Assembly (NCBI RefSeq): GCF_003852705.1
Contig: NZ_REFA01000005.1
Location: 1-64,000 of the forward strand
Length of the DNA stretch: 64,000 bases
Direction of reading: 5' to 3'
Source: Amniculibacterium aquaticum
GTDB taxonomy: Bacteria > Bacteroidota > Bacteroidia > Flavobacteriales > Weeksellaceae
Positions within the stretch are counted from its first letter, which is position 1. Each line of letters opens with the position of its first letter. Positions 13,945-22,506 of the stretch are shown here, piece by piece. The notes under the pieces were generated by a model that had not been told where the DNA came from, ran no database searches, and worked only from the letters and a program-made list of their open reading frames with translations. The translations under genes and the position numbers were made by a program.

Positions 13945-16383
13945 ATGAAATACAAAAACATCCGAGAAGAAGAACTCAAAAATAAAGTCGGGGCAGACTG
14001 GTTTAAAAATTTCGACACCACTGAAATCATTGGCAATATCGATTTTTCTGTTTTTCCAAAACTAGATAGTTTATTCGGCAGAACGCCACTCCTTTGGGCA
14101 GAAGCCAAAACCGGGAATTACGATGTAACCACCATGTTTGTACAACTCATCCTGACGATTGGCAAAGCCAGAACCTTCGACAAAACCCTGCCTCCTGCAT
14201 TTCTCGGGGCTTTCGACTTCAAAAAAATGGCGTTTGTATCTTACATCAGCATTCAGGATATTTTTTACCTTAACGATTTCAATTGGAATGTAACGCCCAG
14301 CAATCACGACACCAAAGAGTTTCAACTCATCAAAGACCGTGTAGAAGCCATCCTGAAACAAAGTACCTCGGTTTACGATTATCAAAAAGACGAAAAAGAG
14401 CTCAAATTCTTCATCGCCAATAATATTGCCAAAGCCACAGAAACCGCCAAAATAAAAATCGATAAAAACAACTTTATCCCCATCTACCTCCGTTGGTTAG
14501 AGTTTGTAAAACCCAATATAGAAGTCAATTGGGACGAGCTGAAAAAAGCCAACATCCTGGACAGCGATTTCTATCTGGCTGACCTTTTTGTGGACGACAG
14601 AAATACCCATAACATAGATGACGACCTCACCATCCGGGACAATCTCTTTGTCATCTACCAAAACCAAGGCTACAAGATAGCCAAAGAAAACATCAAGCAG
14701 ATGTTTGATGCCACCATTACCATCCGCAACAAGGACGGCTACCAACAGTTTTGGAAAAGATACAAAAGACCGCCCATCAAAGCGTATCAGGAATATATTA
14801 TCGAACGCCGAGACTTGCTGGTACCCCAAGATATTAGAGAACGCAAAGGGGCTTTCTTCACCCCAAGGCAGTGGGTTGAACTTTCCCAAAAATACCTCAC
14901 CGATTATTTGGGCGAAAACTGGCAAGACGATTATTACATCTGGGATTGTGCCGCCGGAACCGGAAATCTACTGGCAGGTCTTACCAACAAGTATAATATT
15001 TATGCCAGTACGCTGGACCAAGCCGATGTTAATGTGATGCACGAGCGGATAGACCACGGTGCCAACTTGTTGCAAAAAAATGTCTTTCAGTTTGATTTCT
15101 TAAACGATGATTTTAGCCCCGTTTCCAAAGGTGGGAAAATGCCCGATTCTCTGTTCGATATCATTAATAATACAGAAAAAAGAAAAAAATTAGTGGTCTA
15201 TATTAATCCGCCGTATGCGGAAGCAGGAACAGGTCTAGGAAAGATGCACAAAAAGGATATTACATTAATTTTTGGAATAAATGAAAGATTAAAACCAATA
15301 ATTGGTAATGCTGTAAACGAAATTTTTGCGTTGTTTATGGCTAGAATTTATGAAAAAATACCTAATTGTATTATCAGTCAATTTTCTAAAATGAAATTCA
15401 TTAACGGTTCTAATTTTAAAAAATTTAAAGAATATTTCCTTGCCGATTATAAAGGTGGTTTTGTGGTACCGGCAGATACCTTTGATAATGTAAAAGGCAA
15501 ATTCCCTATTGGTTTTACCATTTGGAATACTTCCGAAAAAGTAAAAATGGATACCATTATTACCGATGTATTTTCCAAAAATGGCGAATACAATACAACT
15601 AAAGGATTTTATGGTAATTTATCAAAAGGAATAAACCAATGGATAAATAAATTTCAAGATAAATCTAATTTGAATATAGGTTTTCTTGATTGTTCAACTC
15701 CTGATTTTCAAAATAAAAATTATGTTTTTGTAGATAATTTAGAAAATGAAAAAAATGACCATAGATTTCATTTATATTTTTCAAAAAACAATTTATTAAT
15801 TGGTGCTGTATATTTTTCAGTTCGTCATTGTATAGAAGCCACTTGGCTCAACGACAGAGATCAATTTTTATTTCCTAATGACGGTTGGCAGTCGGACACC
15901 GAATTTCAGAACGATTGTTTAGCGTTTACCCTTTTTCATGGACAAAACAGAATTACCAATAGCGAGGGCACCAACCATTGGATTCCGTTTACCGAGCAGG
16001 AAGTCAATGCCCAAGACAAGTTTGAAAGCGATTTTATGACTCGTTTTATAAAAGGTAAACTCCCTCAGTCGGAAGAAGCGTCTTTATTTGGAGAAACAAA
16101 GACCAACCATCAGCCTTTAGTATTTTCTCAGGAAGCCCAAGCGGTTTTTGATGCAGGAAGAGCACTTTGGTGTTATTATCATGCACAGCCCAATGCCAAT
16201 GCCAACGCTAGTTATTACGACATCAGAGAACATTTCCAAGGCAGAAACGACAAAGGGAAAATGAACGCTAAAAGTACTGATGAAACTTATACCGAACTGA
16301 ATGCAGCACTCAAAAACAAAATGGCGGTTTTGGCAGACAAAATAAAACCCAAAATTTATGAGTATGGATTTTTGAGGGAATAG
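13945..16383 (+). CDS. One-chain restriction endonuclease-methyltransferase (type IIG-like)
   Basis: 812 residues. N-terminal nuclease-like segment: a PD-(D/E)xK pattern can be read as KLDSLFGRTPLLWAEAKTG (D41 region, then E-x-K). A helical linker follows. The methyltransferase core has FFTPRQWVEL, motif I DCAAGTGNLLAGL (S-adenosylmethionine binding) and motif IV NPPY in VVYINPPYAEAG, the signature of N6-adenine methylation of the gamma order. The C-terminal part should be the target-recognition domain. No separate R or S subunit genes are nearby, so one protein probably does cutting, methylation and recognition. Base composition is mosaic: about 15240-15830 falls to roughly 17-37 % GC per 60 bases against about 45-53 % on both sides. 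It may share the transcript of the upstream regulator. Confidence 0.82.
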   Translation: MKYKNIREEELKNKVGADWFKNFDTTEIIGNIDFSVFPKLDSLFGRTPLLWAEAKTGNYDVTTMFVQLILTIGKARTFDKTLPPAFLGAFDFKKMAFVSYISIQDIFYLNDFNWNVTPSNHDTKEFQLIKDRVEAILKQSTSVYDYQKDEKELKFFIANNIAKATETAKIKIDKNNFIPIYLRWLEFVKPNIEVNWDELKKANILDSDFYLADLFVDDRNTHNIDDDLTIRDNLFVIYQNQGYKIAKENIKQMFDATITIRNKDGYQQFWKRYKRPPIKAYQEYIIERRDLLVPQDIRERKGAFFTPRQWVELSQKYLTDYLGENWQDDYYIWDCAAGTGNLLAGLTNKYNIYASTLDQADVNVMHERIDHGANLLQKNVFQFDFLNDDFSPVSKGGKMPDSLFDIINNTEKRKKLVVYINPPYAEAGTGLGKMHKKDITLIFGINERLKPIIGNAVNEIFALFMARIYEKIPNCIISQFSKMKFINGSNFKKFKEYFLADYKGGFVVPADTFDNVKGKFPIGFTIWNTSEKVKMDTIITDVFSKNGEYNTTKGFYGNLSKGINQWINKFQDKSNLNIGFLDCSTPDFQNKNYVFVDNLENEKNDHRFHLYFSKNNLLIGAVYFSVRHCIEATWLNDRDQFLFPNDGWQSDTEFQNDCLAFTLFHGQNRITNSEGTNHWIPFTEQEVNAQDKFESDFMTRFIKGKLPQSEEASLFGETKTNHQPLVFSQEAQAVFDAGRALWCYYHAQPNANANASYYDIREHFQGRNDKGKMNAKSTDETYTELNAALKNKMAVLADKIKPKIYEYGFLRE

Positions 16384-16483
16384 TTTGAAACCTTTGGACG
16401 GTAACATTGCGAAAATCGAACACTTTCAGAATTATGGATTATTTTTTTTCAAAAATTAAAAAATAGGAAATTATCCGTCACAC

Positions 16484-16515
16484 TTTGTTTCCTAAATAAG
16501 AAACTTCTATCTTTG
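16484..16515 (+). promoter_or_regulatory. Promoter and operator of the toxin-antitoxin pair
   Basis: TTTG at 16484-16487 and TATCTTTG at 16508-16515, spaced by 20 bases, give a full flavobacterial promoter. Between them lies an inverted repeat GTTTC (16487-16491) / GAAAC (16500-16504). A dyad between the two boxes is the usual place for an antitoxin to bind and repress its own operon. Confidence 0.6.
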
Positions 16516-16531
16516 TACAAAATATTCTTGA

Positions 16532-16879
16532 ATGGATGATTACAAATTTCGAGTTAACTTTTTGGAGGAGGCAAAATCCTTTCTTGATGAGCTTGATGAA
16601 AAATCAAGAAATAAAATCATTTACAACATCTGGAAAGCAAGAAGTACGAATGACAAAGAACTTTTCAAAAAATTACAAGATGAAATTTGGGAATTTAGAA
16701 CAAAATATAACAAAGCATATTATCGACTTTTTGCATTTTGGGACAAATCGGACAAACAAGATACGGTGGTAATTTCAAGTCATGGATTAATCAAAAAGAC
16801 AGATAAAATTCCGAAAAGTGAAATTGAACGAGCAGAGAAATTAAGAGAGGAGTATTTTAACAAGAAAAGCAAGAAATAA
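16532..16879 (+). CDS. higB: RelE/HigB-type toxin (phage Gp49-like family)
   Basis: 115 residues of the Gp49/HigB type: helical FLEEAKSFLDELDEKSRNKIIYNI, then the beta-sheet core EIWEFRTKYNKAYYRLFAFWDK with the arginine and tyrosine residues typical of the mRNA-cleaving RelE fold, and the TVVISSHGLIKKTDKIPKSEIERA segment that is diagnostic of this family. Such toxins cut translated mRNA on the ribosome. The toxin comes first and the antitoxin second, as in higBA. Start and stop are unambiguous; the next gene overlaps by one base. Confidence 0.88.
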   Translation: MDDYKFRVNFLEEAKSFLDELDEKSRNKIIYNIWKARSTNDKELFKKLQDEIWEFRTKYNKAYYRLFAFWDKSDKQDTVVISSHGLIKKTDKIPKSEIERAEKLREEYFNKKSKK

Positions 16880-17187
16880 TGAAAACATATAGTTTAGATG
16901 AATTAACTGACCAATACATTGGAAAAAAAGGCTCAAAAAAAAGAGACGAATTCGAAAATGAACTTCGTTTGGATTTATTAGGTCAAGCCATAAAACAGGC
17001 TCGTCAAGAAAAAAAATTGACACAAGAAGAATTGGGTGACCTTGTTGGTGTAAAGAAGGCTCAGATTTCAAAAATAGAAAACAGTACAACTGATGCGAGA
17101 TTTACAACTATTCTAAAGGTTTTTGAAGCTTTGGGCGCAAAAGTTCATTTTAATGTGGAAATTAACCATAAGAACCTTGCCTTATAA
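16879..17187 (+). CDS. higA: HigA-type antitoxin with XRE helix-turn-helix
   Basis: 102 residues. The helix-turn-helix is DLLGQAIKQARQEKKLTQEELGDLVGVKKAQISKIEN, preceded by a lysine-rich N-terminal region (IGKKGSKKRDEFENEL) that may contact the toxin. Its ATG overlaps the toxin stop codon by one A (TAATG), so translation is coupled. It should neutralise the toxin and repress the operon through the dyad at 16487-16504. Confidence 0.9.
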   Translation: MKTYSLDELTDQYIGKKGSKKRDEFENELRLDLLGQAIKQARQEKKLTQEELGDLVGVKKAQISKIENSTTDARFTTILKVFEALGAKVHFNVEINHKNLAL

Positions 17188-17274
17188 CCATGCCGAAGGC
17201 ACAACAAGAATTTTAAATAATACCTGCTACCGTTTTCTTGGAATCCCCCCTGAAAACTTACACATTATACAAAG

Positions 17275-17306
17275 AAAAAGCTACCCAAAAAGTCTGGACA
17301 GCTTTA
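17275..17306 (-). terminator. Terminator of the TPR protein gene
   Basis: AAAGCTACCCA (17277-17287) faces TGGACAGCTTT (17295-17305) with two mismatches; on the minus strand a T-rich run follows. A degenerate member of the GCTGTCC hairpin family seen elsewhere in the window. Confidence 0.6.
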
Positions 17307-17327
17307 TTCTTTTGAAATGGATAAAAA

Positions 17328-18698
17328 TTATTTTTTATTCATTGCAGCGGCTTTTGCTTTGTATTCAGCAGCTTTTGCTTCATTTTTTGTAGAACGATAC
17401 AGATCGGCAAGCAACTCAACAACATCTATATTTTTGTTATCGATTTCGTACCATTTTTCTGCGTAAGGAAGGGTTTTAGAAAAACGATTTCTTCTTTCTT
17501 GCAACAATTTATTGAAGAGTTCTGTCTTACCCGCTTTTCTTGCAGTTTCGATATCGGCAACCGCTTTTTCATCATCACCCATGGCTAAGAAAGTAAGATT
17601 TTGCCAAGCACTCACCATTTTAGGATCCAGGTCCAATGCTTTTTTGAAAGAAGCTTCAGCCTCTGCAACCGTTGCAGGATTTTTACTTTGCAGAACACCT
17701 AAATTGTACCAATTGGTTTTGTCGTTCGGATTTTTGGCCACTTGAGCTTTCAAACTTTCTAAGAACTGATCGTTTTTCCCGGACTTGTAATAGACCACTC
17801 CTTGCAATTCTGATAATCGTGCATTGTTTGGGAATTTTTTCAATCCTTTGTCAATCAAAGCAATGGCTTCGTCATTTTTACCTGCTTCAATTAGCAATCT
17901 TACGGTTTCTTCGTAGATTTCCGGCTCTATACTTTTTGTTGTTTCCGTTTTGAAGTCTGAGTAATCTGCTGATTTTTTCAACATTTCCCAAGTTGTTTTA
18001 TCGAAATTTTCAACTTTTCCCGCTTTATTTTTTGCTAAATAATTGGTTTCTACACCTGTATAACCGGAGTTCACCAATTGTTGCATGATTTCTAGGGCTT
18101 TGTCGTTTTTCTTAGCATAAGCATAGCTCAGCGCAGCGTTGTACAAAAACTGACCGTTGTTTTGTCCACCCACTTTTAGCAAGTAATAGGTTTCTTTAAA
18201 TTTGTCTCCAGCTTTGTCATAATTTTTTGCATTGTAGGCATCCACAGCATCTTGGTTGGCTTTTTGCAAAAATGGATTGATCAATGCGTTTAGTTTTGGT
18301 AAAGTAGTCGGAGCATAACGATCTTCTTTCAAACCGGCAATTCCAGAGGCTTTAGCAGCTTCTTCTCCCCAATAGTACACTTTGTTTTTCTCTGCATCTT
18401 TTCCGGTATAGACTTTTTGTCTTGCCATTTCGGAAATTTTGGAAAGCATGGTAGCCCCTTCGGAAGTTTGTCCGGCAGTCATTAGCTCAAGACCTTTTAC
18501 GAAATAATATTGCTCAAGAGTTTCCGGATCCAACAGATGAGTTTTCCCACCCAAGAGAGAGCTGGCTTCGTTAATTTTGGTTTTCGCTACCGTTGTTTCT
18601 CCACCTTCTAAAGCTTTGAAAGCCGCTTGTATTTCCTTTTTTTGTGCAAATGAAAAGCTGAAAGCTAATACCAATACACTTAGAACTATTTTTTTCAT
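17328..18698 (-). CDS. Exported tetratricopeptide-repeat protein
   Basis: 456 residues with a signal peptide (MKKIVLSVLVLAFSFSFAQ). The mature part is built of TPR-like helix pairs: DAVDAYNAKNYDKAGDKF, AALSYAYAKKNDKALEIM, LIEAGKNDEAIALIDKGLKKFPNN, LGVLQSKNPATVAEAEASFKKALDLDPKM, and a lysine/alanine-rich end. TPR proteins serve as scaffolds; no enzyme domain is present. Conserved in flavobacteria just downstream of gyrA on the same strand, but the gyrA terminator at 18723-18750 suggests a separate transcript. Function unknown; probably periplasmic. Confidence 0.85.
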   Translation of the reverse strand: MKKIVLSVLVLAFSFSFAQKKEIQAAFKALEGGETTVAKTKINEASSLLGGKTHLLDPETLEQYYFVKGLELMTAGQTSEGATMLSKISEMARQKVYTGKDAEKNKVYYWGEEAAKASGIAGLKEDRYAPTTLPKLNALINPFLQKANQDAVDAYNAKNYDKAGDKFKETYYLLKVGGQNNGQFLYNAALSYAYAKKNDKALEIMQQLVNSGYTGVETNYLAKNKAGKVENFDKTTWEMLKKSADYSDFKTETTKSIEPEIYEETVRLLIEAGKNDEAIALIDKGLKKFPNNARLSELQGVVYYKSGKNDQFLESLKAQVAKNPNDKTNWYNLGVLQSKNPATVAEAEASFKKALDLDPKMVSAWQNLTFLAMGDDEKAVADIETARKAGKTELFNKLLQERRNRFSKTLPYAEKWYEIDNKNIDVVELLADLYRSTKNEAKAAEYKAKAAAMNKK

Positions 18699-18722
18699 AA
18701 AAACTAAATTATCTTAAAAATT

Positions 18723-18750
18723 AAAAAAATGGACAAGCAAAAACCTGTCC
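18723..18750 (-). terminator. Terminator of gyrA
   Basis: GGACA (18731-18735) pairs with TGTCC (18746-18750); on the minus strand the hairpin is followed by seven T residues, 11 bases after the gyrA stop. Confidence 0.7.
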
Positions 18751-18760
18751 AAAGTTAGTA

Positions 18761-21322
18761 TTATTCGTTATCGTTGTTGATTTCTGTGTTTTCAGAAGTG
18801 TTTTCAGAATTGTTCAATTCTGTATTCTCAGGATTAATTTCATCACCTTCAACTACCTCTTCTTCTACCTCTTTATCCATTTCTACTTTTGCAATGGCTG
18901 CAATTTCGTCTTTGGCTTTTAGGTTGATGACCTTCACCCCTTGTGTATTTCTACCCATCACACGCATCTCGTCCATTCCCATACGGATGGCAACACCGGA
19001 TTTGTTAATGATCATCAAACCGTCTTCATCGGTAACATTCTGTATGGCAATCAACTGACCCGTTTTCTCAGTGATATTTAGGGTGATTACCCCTTTTCCA
19101 CCACGGTTGGTAATACGATAGTCTTCCACGGCAGTTCTTTTTCCGTATCCTCTTTCAGAAACGACCAAAACGGTTTCTTTCTCCACATCATTTACCACAA
19201 TCATGCCTACCACTTCGTCTCCGTCTTCCATGGTAATACCACGAACACCGATGGATCCACGACCTACTTCTCTTACTTTTTCTTCAGGGAAACGGATGCA
19301 TTTTCCGTTTTTGGTTGCGATCATAATTTCGGACTGTCCGTTGGTCAATCTAGCTCCTAAAAGCTGATCGTCTTCACGGATTTCTATGGCATTGATTCCG
19401 TTGGTTCTTGGTCTGGAATAGGCTTCCAATGAGGTTTTTTTGATGGTTCCGTTCTTGGTAATCATCACCACAGACATGGAGTTTACATAGTCGCTGTCTT
19501 TAAGATCGTTGGTACGGATGTAAGCTTTGATCTTATCGTCTGGATCTATGTTGATGAGGTTTTGCACGGCTCTACCTTTCGCTGTTTTGGAACCTTCAGG
19601 AATTTCGAACACCCTTAGCCAATAGCATTTTCCTTTTTCGGTAAAGAACAACATGTATTGGTGGTTGGTTGCCGAAACGATGTACTCCAAGAAATCTTCG
19701 TCTCTTGTAGTCGCAGCACGGTTTCCTACGCCGCCTCTGGATTGTATTTTGTATTCGGAAAGCGAAGTTCTTTTGATGTACCCGGCATGAGAAATGGTAA
19801 GTACCACCGTTTCATTCGGGATAAAATCTTCAATCGACATATCGCCACCTGCAAAGTCTATTTCGGATCTTCTTTCGTCTCCGTATTTTTCTTTAACTTC
19901 TAACAATTCGTCTTTGATGATCTGGAATCTTCTGGATTCGTTGGCCAGGATATCTTCCAAATCTTTGATTAACGCCATTATTTCTTCGTACTCAGCACGG
20001 ATTTTATCCAATTCCATTCCGGTAAGTCTTGCCAAACGGAGATCCAAAATGGCTTGAGCTTGAAGATCGGAAAGTTCGAATTCGGTCATTAATCCTTCTT
20101 TTGCTTCTTGAGGATTGGCAGAATGTCTGATGATGGCAATGGCTCTGTCCAAAGAATCTTGAGTTCCGATAACTTTCATAAAGCCCTCCAAGATGTGTGC
20201 TCTTTCTTTGGCTTTTTTCAGTTCAAATTCGGTTCTGCGGATGACCACTTCGTGTCTGTGATCTACGAAATGATGGATGATGTCTTTCAGATTCAGTTGT
20301 TCTGGTCTTCCTTTAACCAATGCAATATTATTCACCGAGAAAGAAGTTTGTAACGCCGTATATTTGTACAATAAATTGAGTACAACATTCGGGATGGCAT
20401 CGTTTTTCAGTTCATAAACGACTCTTAGTCCGTTTCTATCGGACTCGTCACGAATTTCGTAGATGCCCGGTATTTTTTCATCTTTCACCAACTCGGCCGT
20501 TCTGGCTATCATTTCGGCTTTGTTTACTTGGTAAGGGATTTCGGTAACGATAATGGCATTTCTGTTTCCTATTTCTTCAAAGCCTACTTTTGCACGAAGT
20601 ACAATCCTACCTCTTCCGGTGTGGAAAGCATCTCTAACCCCGTCATAACCGTAGATAATACCACCCGTTGGGAAATCCGGAGCAATAACATGCTTCATCA
20701 ATTCGTCAATGGTAATGTCTCTGTTGTCGATGTAGGCACAAATTCCGTCCACCACTTCTGTAAGGTTATGAGGTGCCATGTTGGTCGCCATACCCACGGC
20801 AATACCCGAAGTTCCGTTTACCAAAAGGTTTGGAATTTTTGTAGGCATTACGGTAGGCTCTTGCAAAGAGTCGTCGAAGTTATTTTGGAAATCTACCGTA
20901 TCCTTGTCCAAATCGGATAGGATATCGTCGGAAATCTTTTTCAGTCTGGCCTCCGTATAACGCATTGCTGCTGGTGGATCACCGTCCATGGAACCGAAGT
21001 TACCCTGTCCATCGACTTGTGGATAACGCAAGCTCCAAGGTTGAGCCATACGCACCATGGCATCGTAAACTGAGGAATCTCCGTGGGGGTGGTATTTACC
21101 CAAAACATCCCCAACGATCCTGGCCGATTTCAGATATTTTCTATTAGAAAAAACACCCAATCCGTACATACCGTAAAGTACTCTTCTGTGGACGGGTTTC
21201 AAACCATCTCTTACATCGGGCAATGCTCTGGAAACAATCACAGACATGGAATAATCGATGTAAGAAGATTTCATTTCATCAACAATATTGATGGGAATAA
21301 GTCTTTCTCCTTCTTTTTGCAT
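18761..21322 (-). CDS. gyrA: DNA gyrase subunit A
   Basis: 853 residues. Breakage-reunion domain with catalytic Y122 in [10 protein letters not shown], and the quinolone-resistance region [13 protein letters not shown] in which S83 and D87 have the susceptible (E. coli-numbered) identities. The C-terminal domain has the six-bladed DNA-wrapping propeller and the GyrA-box-like QSRGGVGNR that separates gyrase from topoisomerase IV. An acidic, asparagine-rich tail (about residues 815-853) closes the protein, as in other flavobacteria. With GyrB (not in the window) it introduces negative supercoils. The ATG start gives the standard N-terminus [14 protein letters not shown] perfect DnaA-box sequence lies 112 bases upstream. 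Confidence 0.98.
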   Translation of the reverse strand: MQKEGERLIPINIVDEMKSSYIDYSMSVIVSRALPDVRDGLKPVHRRVLYGMYGLGVFSNRKYLKSARIVGDVLGKYHPHGDSSVYDAMVRMAQPWSLRYPQVDGQGNFGSMDGDPPAAMRYTEARLKKISDDILSDLDKDTVDFQNNFDDSLQEPTVMPTKIPNLLVNGTSGIAVGMATNMAPHNLTEVVDGICAYIDNRDITIDELMKHVIAPDFPTGGIIYGYDGVRDAFHTGRGRIVLRAKVGFEEIGNRNAIIVTEIPYQVNKAEMIARTAELVKDEKIPGIYEIRDESDRNGLRVVYELKNDAIPNVVLNLLYKYTALQTSFSVNNIALVKGRPEQLNLKDIIHHFVDHRHEVVIRRTEFELKKAKERAHILEGFMKVIGTQDSLDRAIAIIRHSANPQEAKEGLMTEFELSDLQAQAILDLRLARLTGMELDKIRAEYEEIMALIKDLEDILANESRRFQIIKDELLEVKEKYGDERRSEIDFAGGDMSIEDFIPNETVVLTISHAGYIKRTSLSEYKIQSRGGVGNRAATTRDEDFLEYIVSATNHQYMLFFTEKGKCYWLRVFEIPEGSKTAKGRAVQNLINIDPDDKIKAYIRTNDLKDSDYVNSMSVVMITKNGTIKKTSLEAYSRPRTNGINAIEIREDDQLLGARLTNGQSEIMIATKNGKCIRFPEEKVREVGRGSIGVRGITMEDGDEVVGMIVVNDVEKETVLVVSERGYGKRTAVEDYRITNRGGKGVITLNITEKTGQLIAIQNVTDEDGLMIINKSGVAIRMGMDEMRVMGRNTQGVKVINLKAKDEIAAIAKVEMDKEVEEEVVEGDEINPENTELNNSENTSENTEINNDNE

Positions 21323-21433
21323 ATTAATTTTTTAATAAAAACCTTCAACCGAAATGGGTCAAACGATTCTTTGAATTTTCAAAACGAAATAACGGGTAAA
21401 TTTACAAAATTTTACCGATTTTTGCAACGAAAT

Positions 21434-21442
21434 TTATCCACA
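21434..21442 (+). promoter_or_regulatory. Single DnaA-box match between gyrA and the DUF4286 gene
   Basis: TTATCCACA, the strict DnaA box, in the 143-base divergent intergenic region. One box alone would fit gene regulation rather than an origin. Confidence 0.4.
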
Positions 21443-21465
21443 TTAATCAAAAAATAAATATAAAA

Positions 21466-21780
21466 ATGAGCATACTGAGCCTTACCTTTCATTGCGTTGC
21501 AGAACGACTGACGGAATGGGAAGATTACTTCAACAACACCGTTTCGGAAATGGTTGAAAACCTGATGGATGTGGAGAAATACATTCTCTCTGAAGTGGAA
21601 AGTGACATGATACAAGAAGGTAAAAATTATAACCTTTTGATGGTTTTTGAGAACGCTGAATACCGACAACAATTCCTAGAAAGTGAGCTGGTCAATATTG
21701 AAGACCGAATTGCGTCTAAATTCGGAAATCAAGTCATGCTCTTTTGTACATTTCTCAATCCTAAAAAGTCAAAACTGTAA
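21466..21780 (+). CDS. DUF4286 family protein
   Basis: 104-residue cytosolic protein starting MSILSLTFHCVAERLTEWEDYF. The pattern of two strand-helix units with ENLMDVEKYILSEVESDMI and KNYNLLMVFENAEYRQQFLESELVNIEDRI agrees with the small ferredoxin-like DUF4286 family common in Bacteroidota. No function is known. It is transcribed away from gyrA and ends at the bidirectional terminator at 21890-21931. Confidence 0.8.
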   Translation: MSILSLTFHCVAERLTEWEDYFNNTVSEMVENLMDVEKYILSEVESDMIQEGKNYNLLMVFENAEYRQQFLESELVNIEDRIASKFGNQVMLFCTFLNPKKSKL

Positions 21781-21889
21781 GATTTTTCTGAGTACATGAC
21801 AAATTTGTAACACCTGTATAACCCGTTGTTTCAGACTAAAGTACGCTGTGAATTATCGTAAAATTTTGTCATTCTCGATAGATTAAAAA

Positions 21890-21931
21890 AAAATAAAGCA
21901 CCTTGAAAATTGGGTGCTTTATTTTTTATCA
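21890..21931. terminator. Bidirectional terminator between convergent genes
   Basis: AAAATAAAGCACC (21890-21902) pairs perfectly with GGTGCTTTATTTT (21913-21925); A tract before, T tract after. Serves the DUF4286 gene and the acetyltransferase/uvrA transcript. Confidence 0.85.
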
Positions 21932-21980
21932 TTGGTGTTTTCTTTTTCTATGATTTCTACTTCAAAAAAAAATACAGCCG

Positions 21981-22505
21981 TTAAGAAAAATCCTTCTCGC
22001 TTCGTCTTTCAAAAAGGAATACATCCTTCCAAACCCCATCGATCTGGTTGATTTTTTCTCGTTTTCCTACTTTACGAAAGCCAAATTTTTCAACTATTTT
22101 TATAGCGAGAACATTCTCCTCCATCAAATGGGTTTGTAAGGTCCAAATACCATTTTCTTCGCTATCCAAGATCAGTTTTTCTAAAAGTATCTTGCCCAAA
22201 CCTTTGCCTTGATATTCCTTTTCTAAAAAAATAGATATTTCTGCAACCCCATTGTACATTGTGGTATTTTCCGGTTTTTTCAGAGCGCACCAACCTACAA
22301 TTTCGTCGTTTTGATTTTCCAAAACAAATCGGCTGTGCTCCAAATGGATTTTCATCCACGATTTTTCATCGGATTGTTCTTGAAAAGTGGCGATTTTAGA
22401 AGAAATTCCTTCTTGGTATATTTCCAAAACCCGACCAAGATCGTTGTATTCCATCGTTCTTATTTCGTAAGAATTAACGGTTTGAGGGATGCTGATCTTT
22501 TTCAT
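21981..22505 (-). CDS. GNAT acetyltransferase, phosphinothricin-acetyltransferase-like
   Basis: 174 residues. EYNDLGRVLEIYQEGI near the N-terminus, the acetyl-CoA loop EYQGKGLGKILLEKLI, and the C-terminal AIKIVEKFGFRKVGKREKI segment with WKDVFLFERRS match the PAT/RimI-like branch that acetylates small amines such as phosphinothricin or methionine sulfoximine. Substrate here unknown. It begins one base after the uvrA stop codon region (uvrA ends at 22507), so it is translated from the uvrA transcript. Confidence 0.88.
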   Translation of the reverse strand: MKKISIPQTVNSYEIRTMEYNDLGRVLEIYQEGISSKIATFQEQSDEKSWMKIHLEHSRFVLENQNDEIVGWCALKKPENTTMYNGVAEISIFLEKEYQGKGLGKILLEKLILDSEENGIWTLQTHLMEENVLAIKIVEKFGFRKVGKREKINQIDGVWKDVFLFERRSEKDFS

Positions 22506-22506
22506 A

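Noticed and set aside
13945-16383. Type I restriction-modification system
   Set aside because: No separate specificity or helicase-type R subunit is near; nuclease-like and methylase motifs are in one chain.
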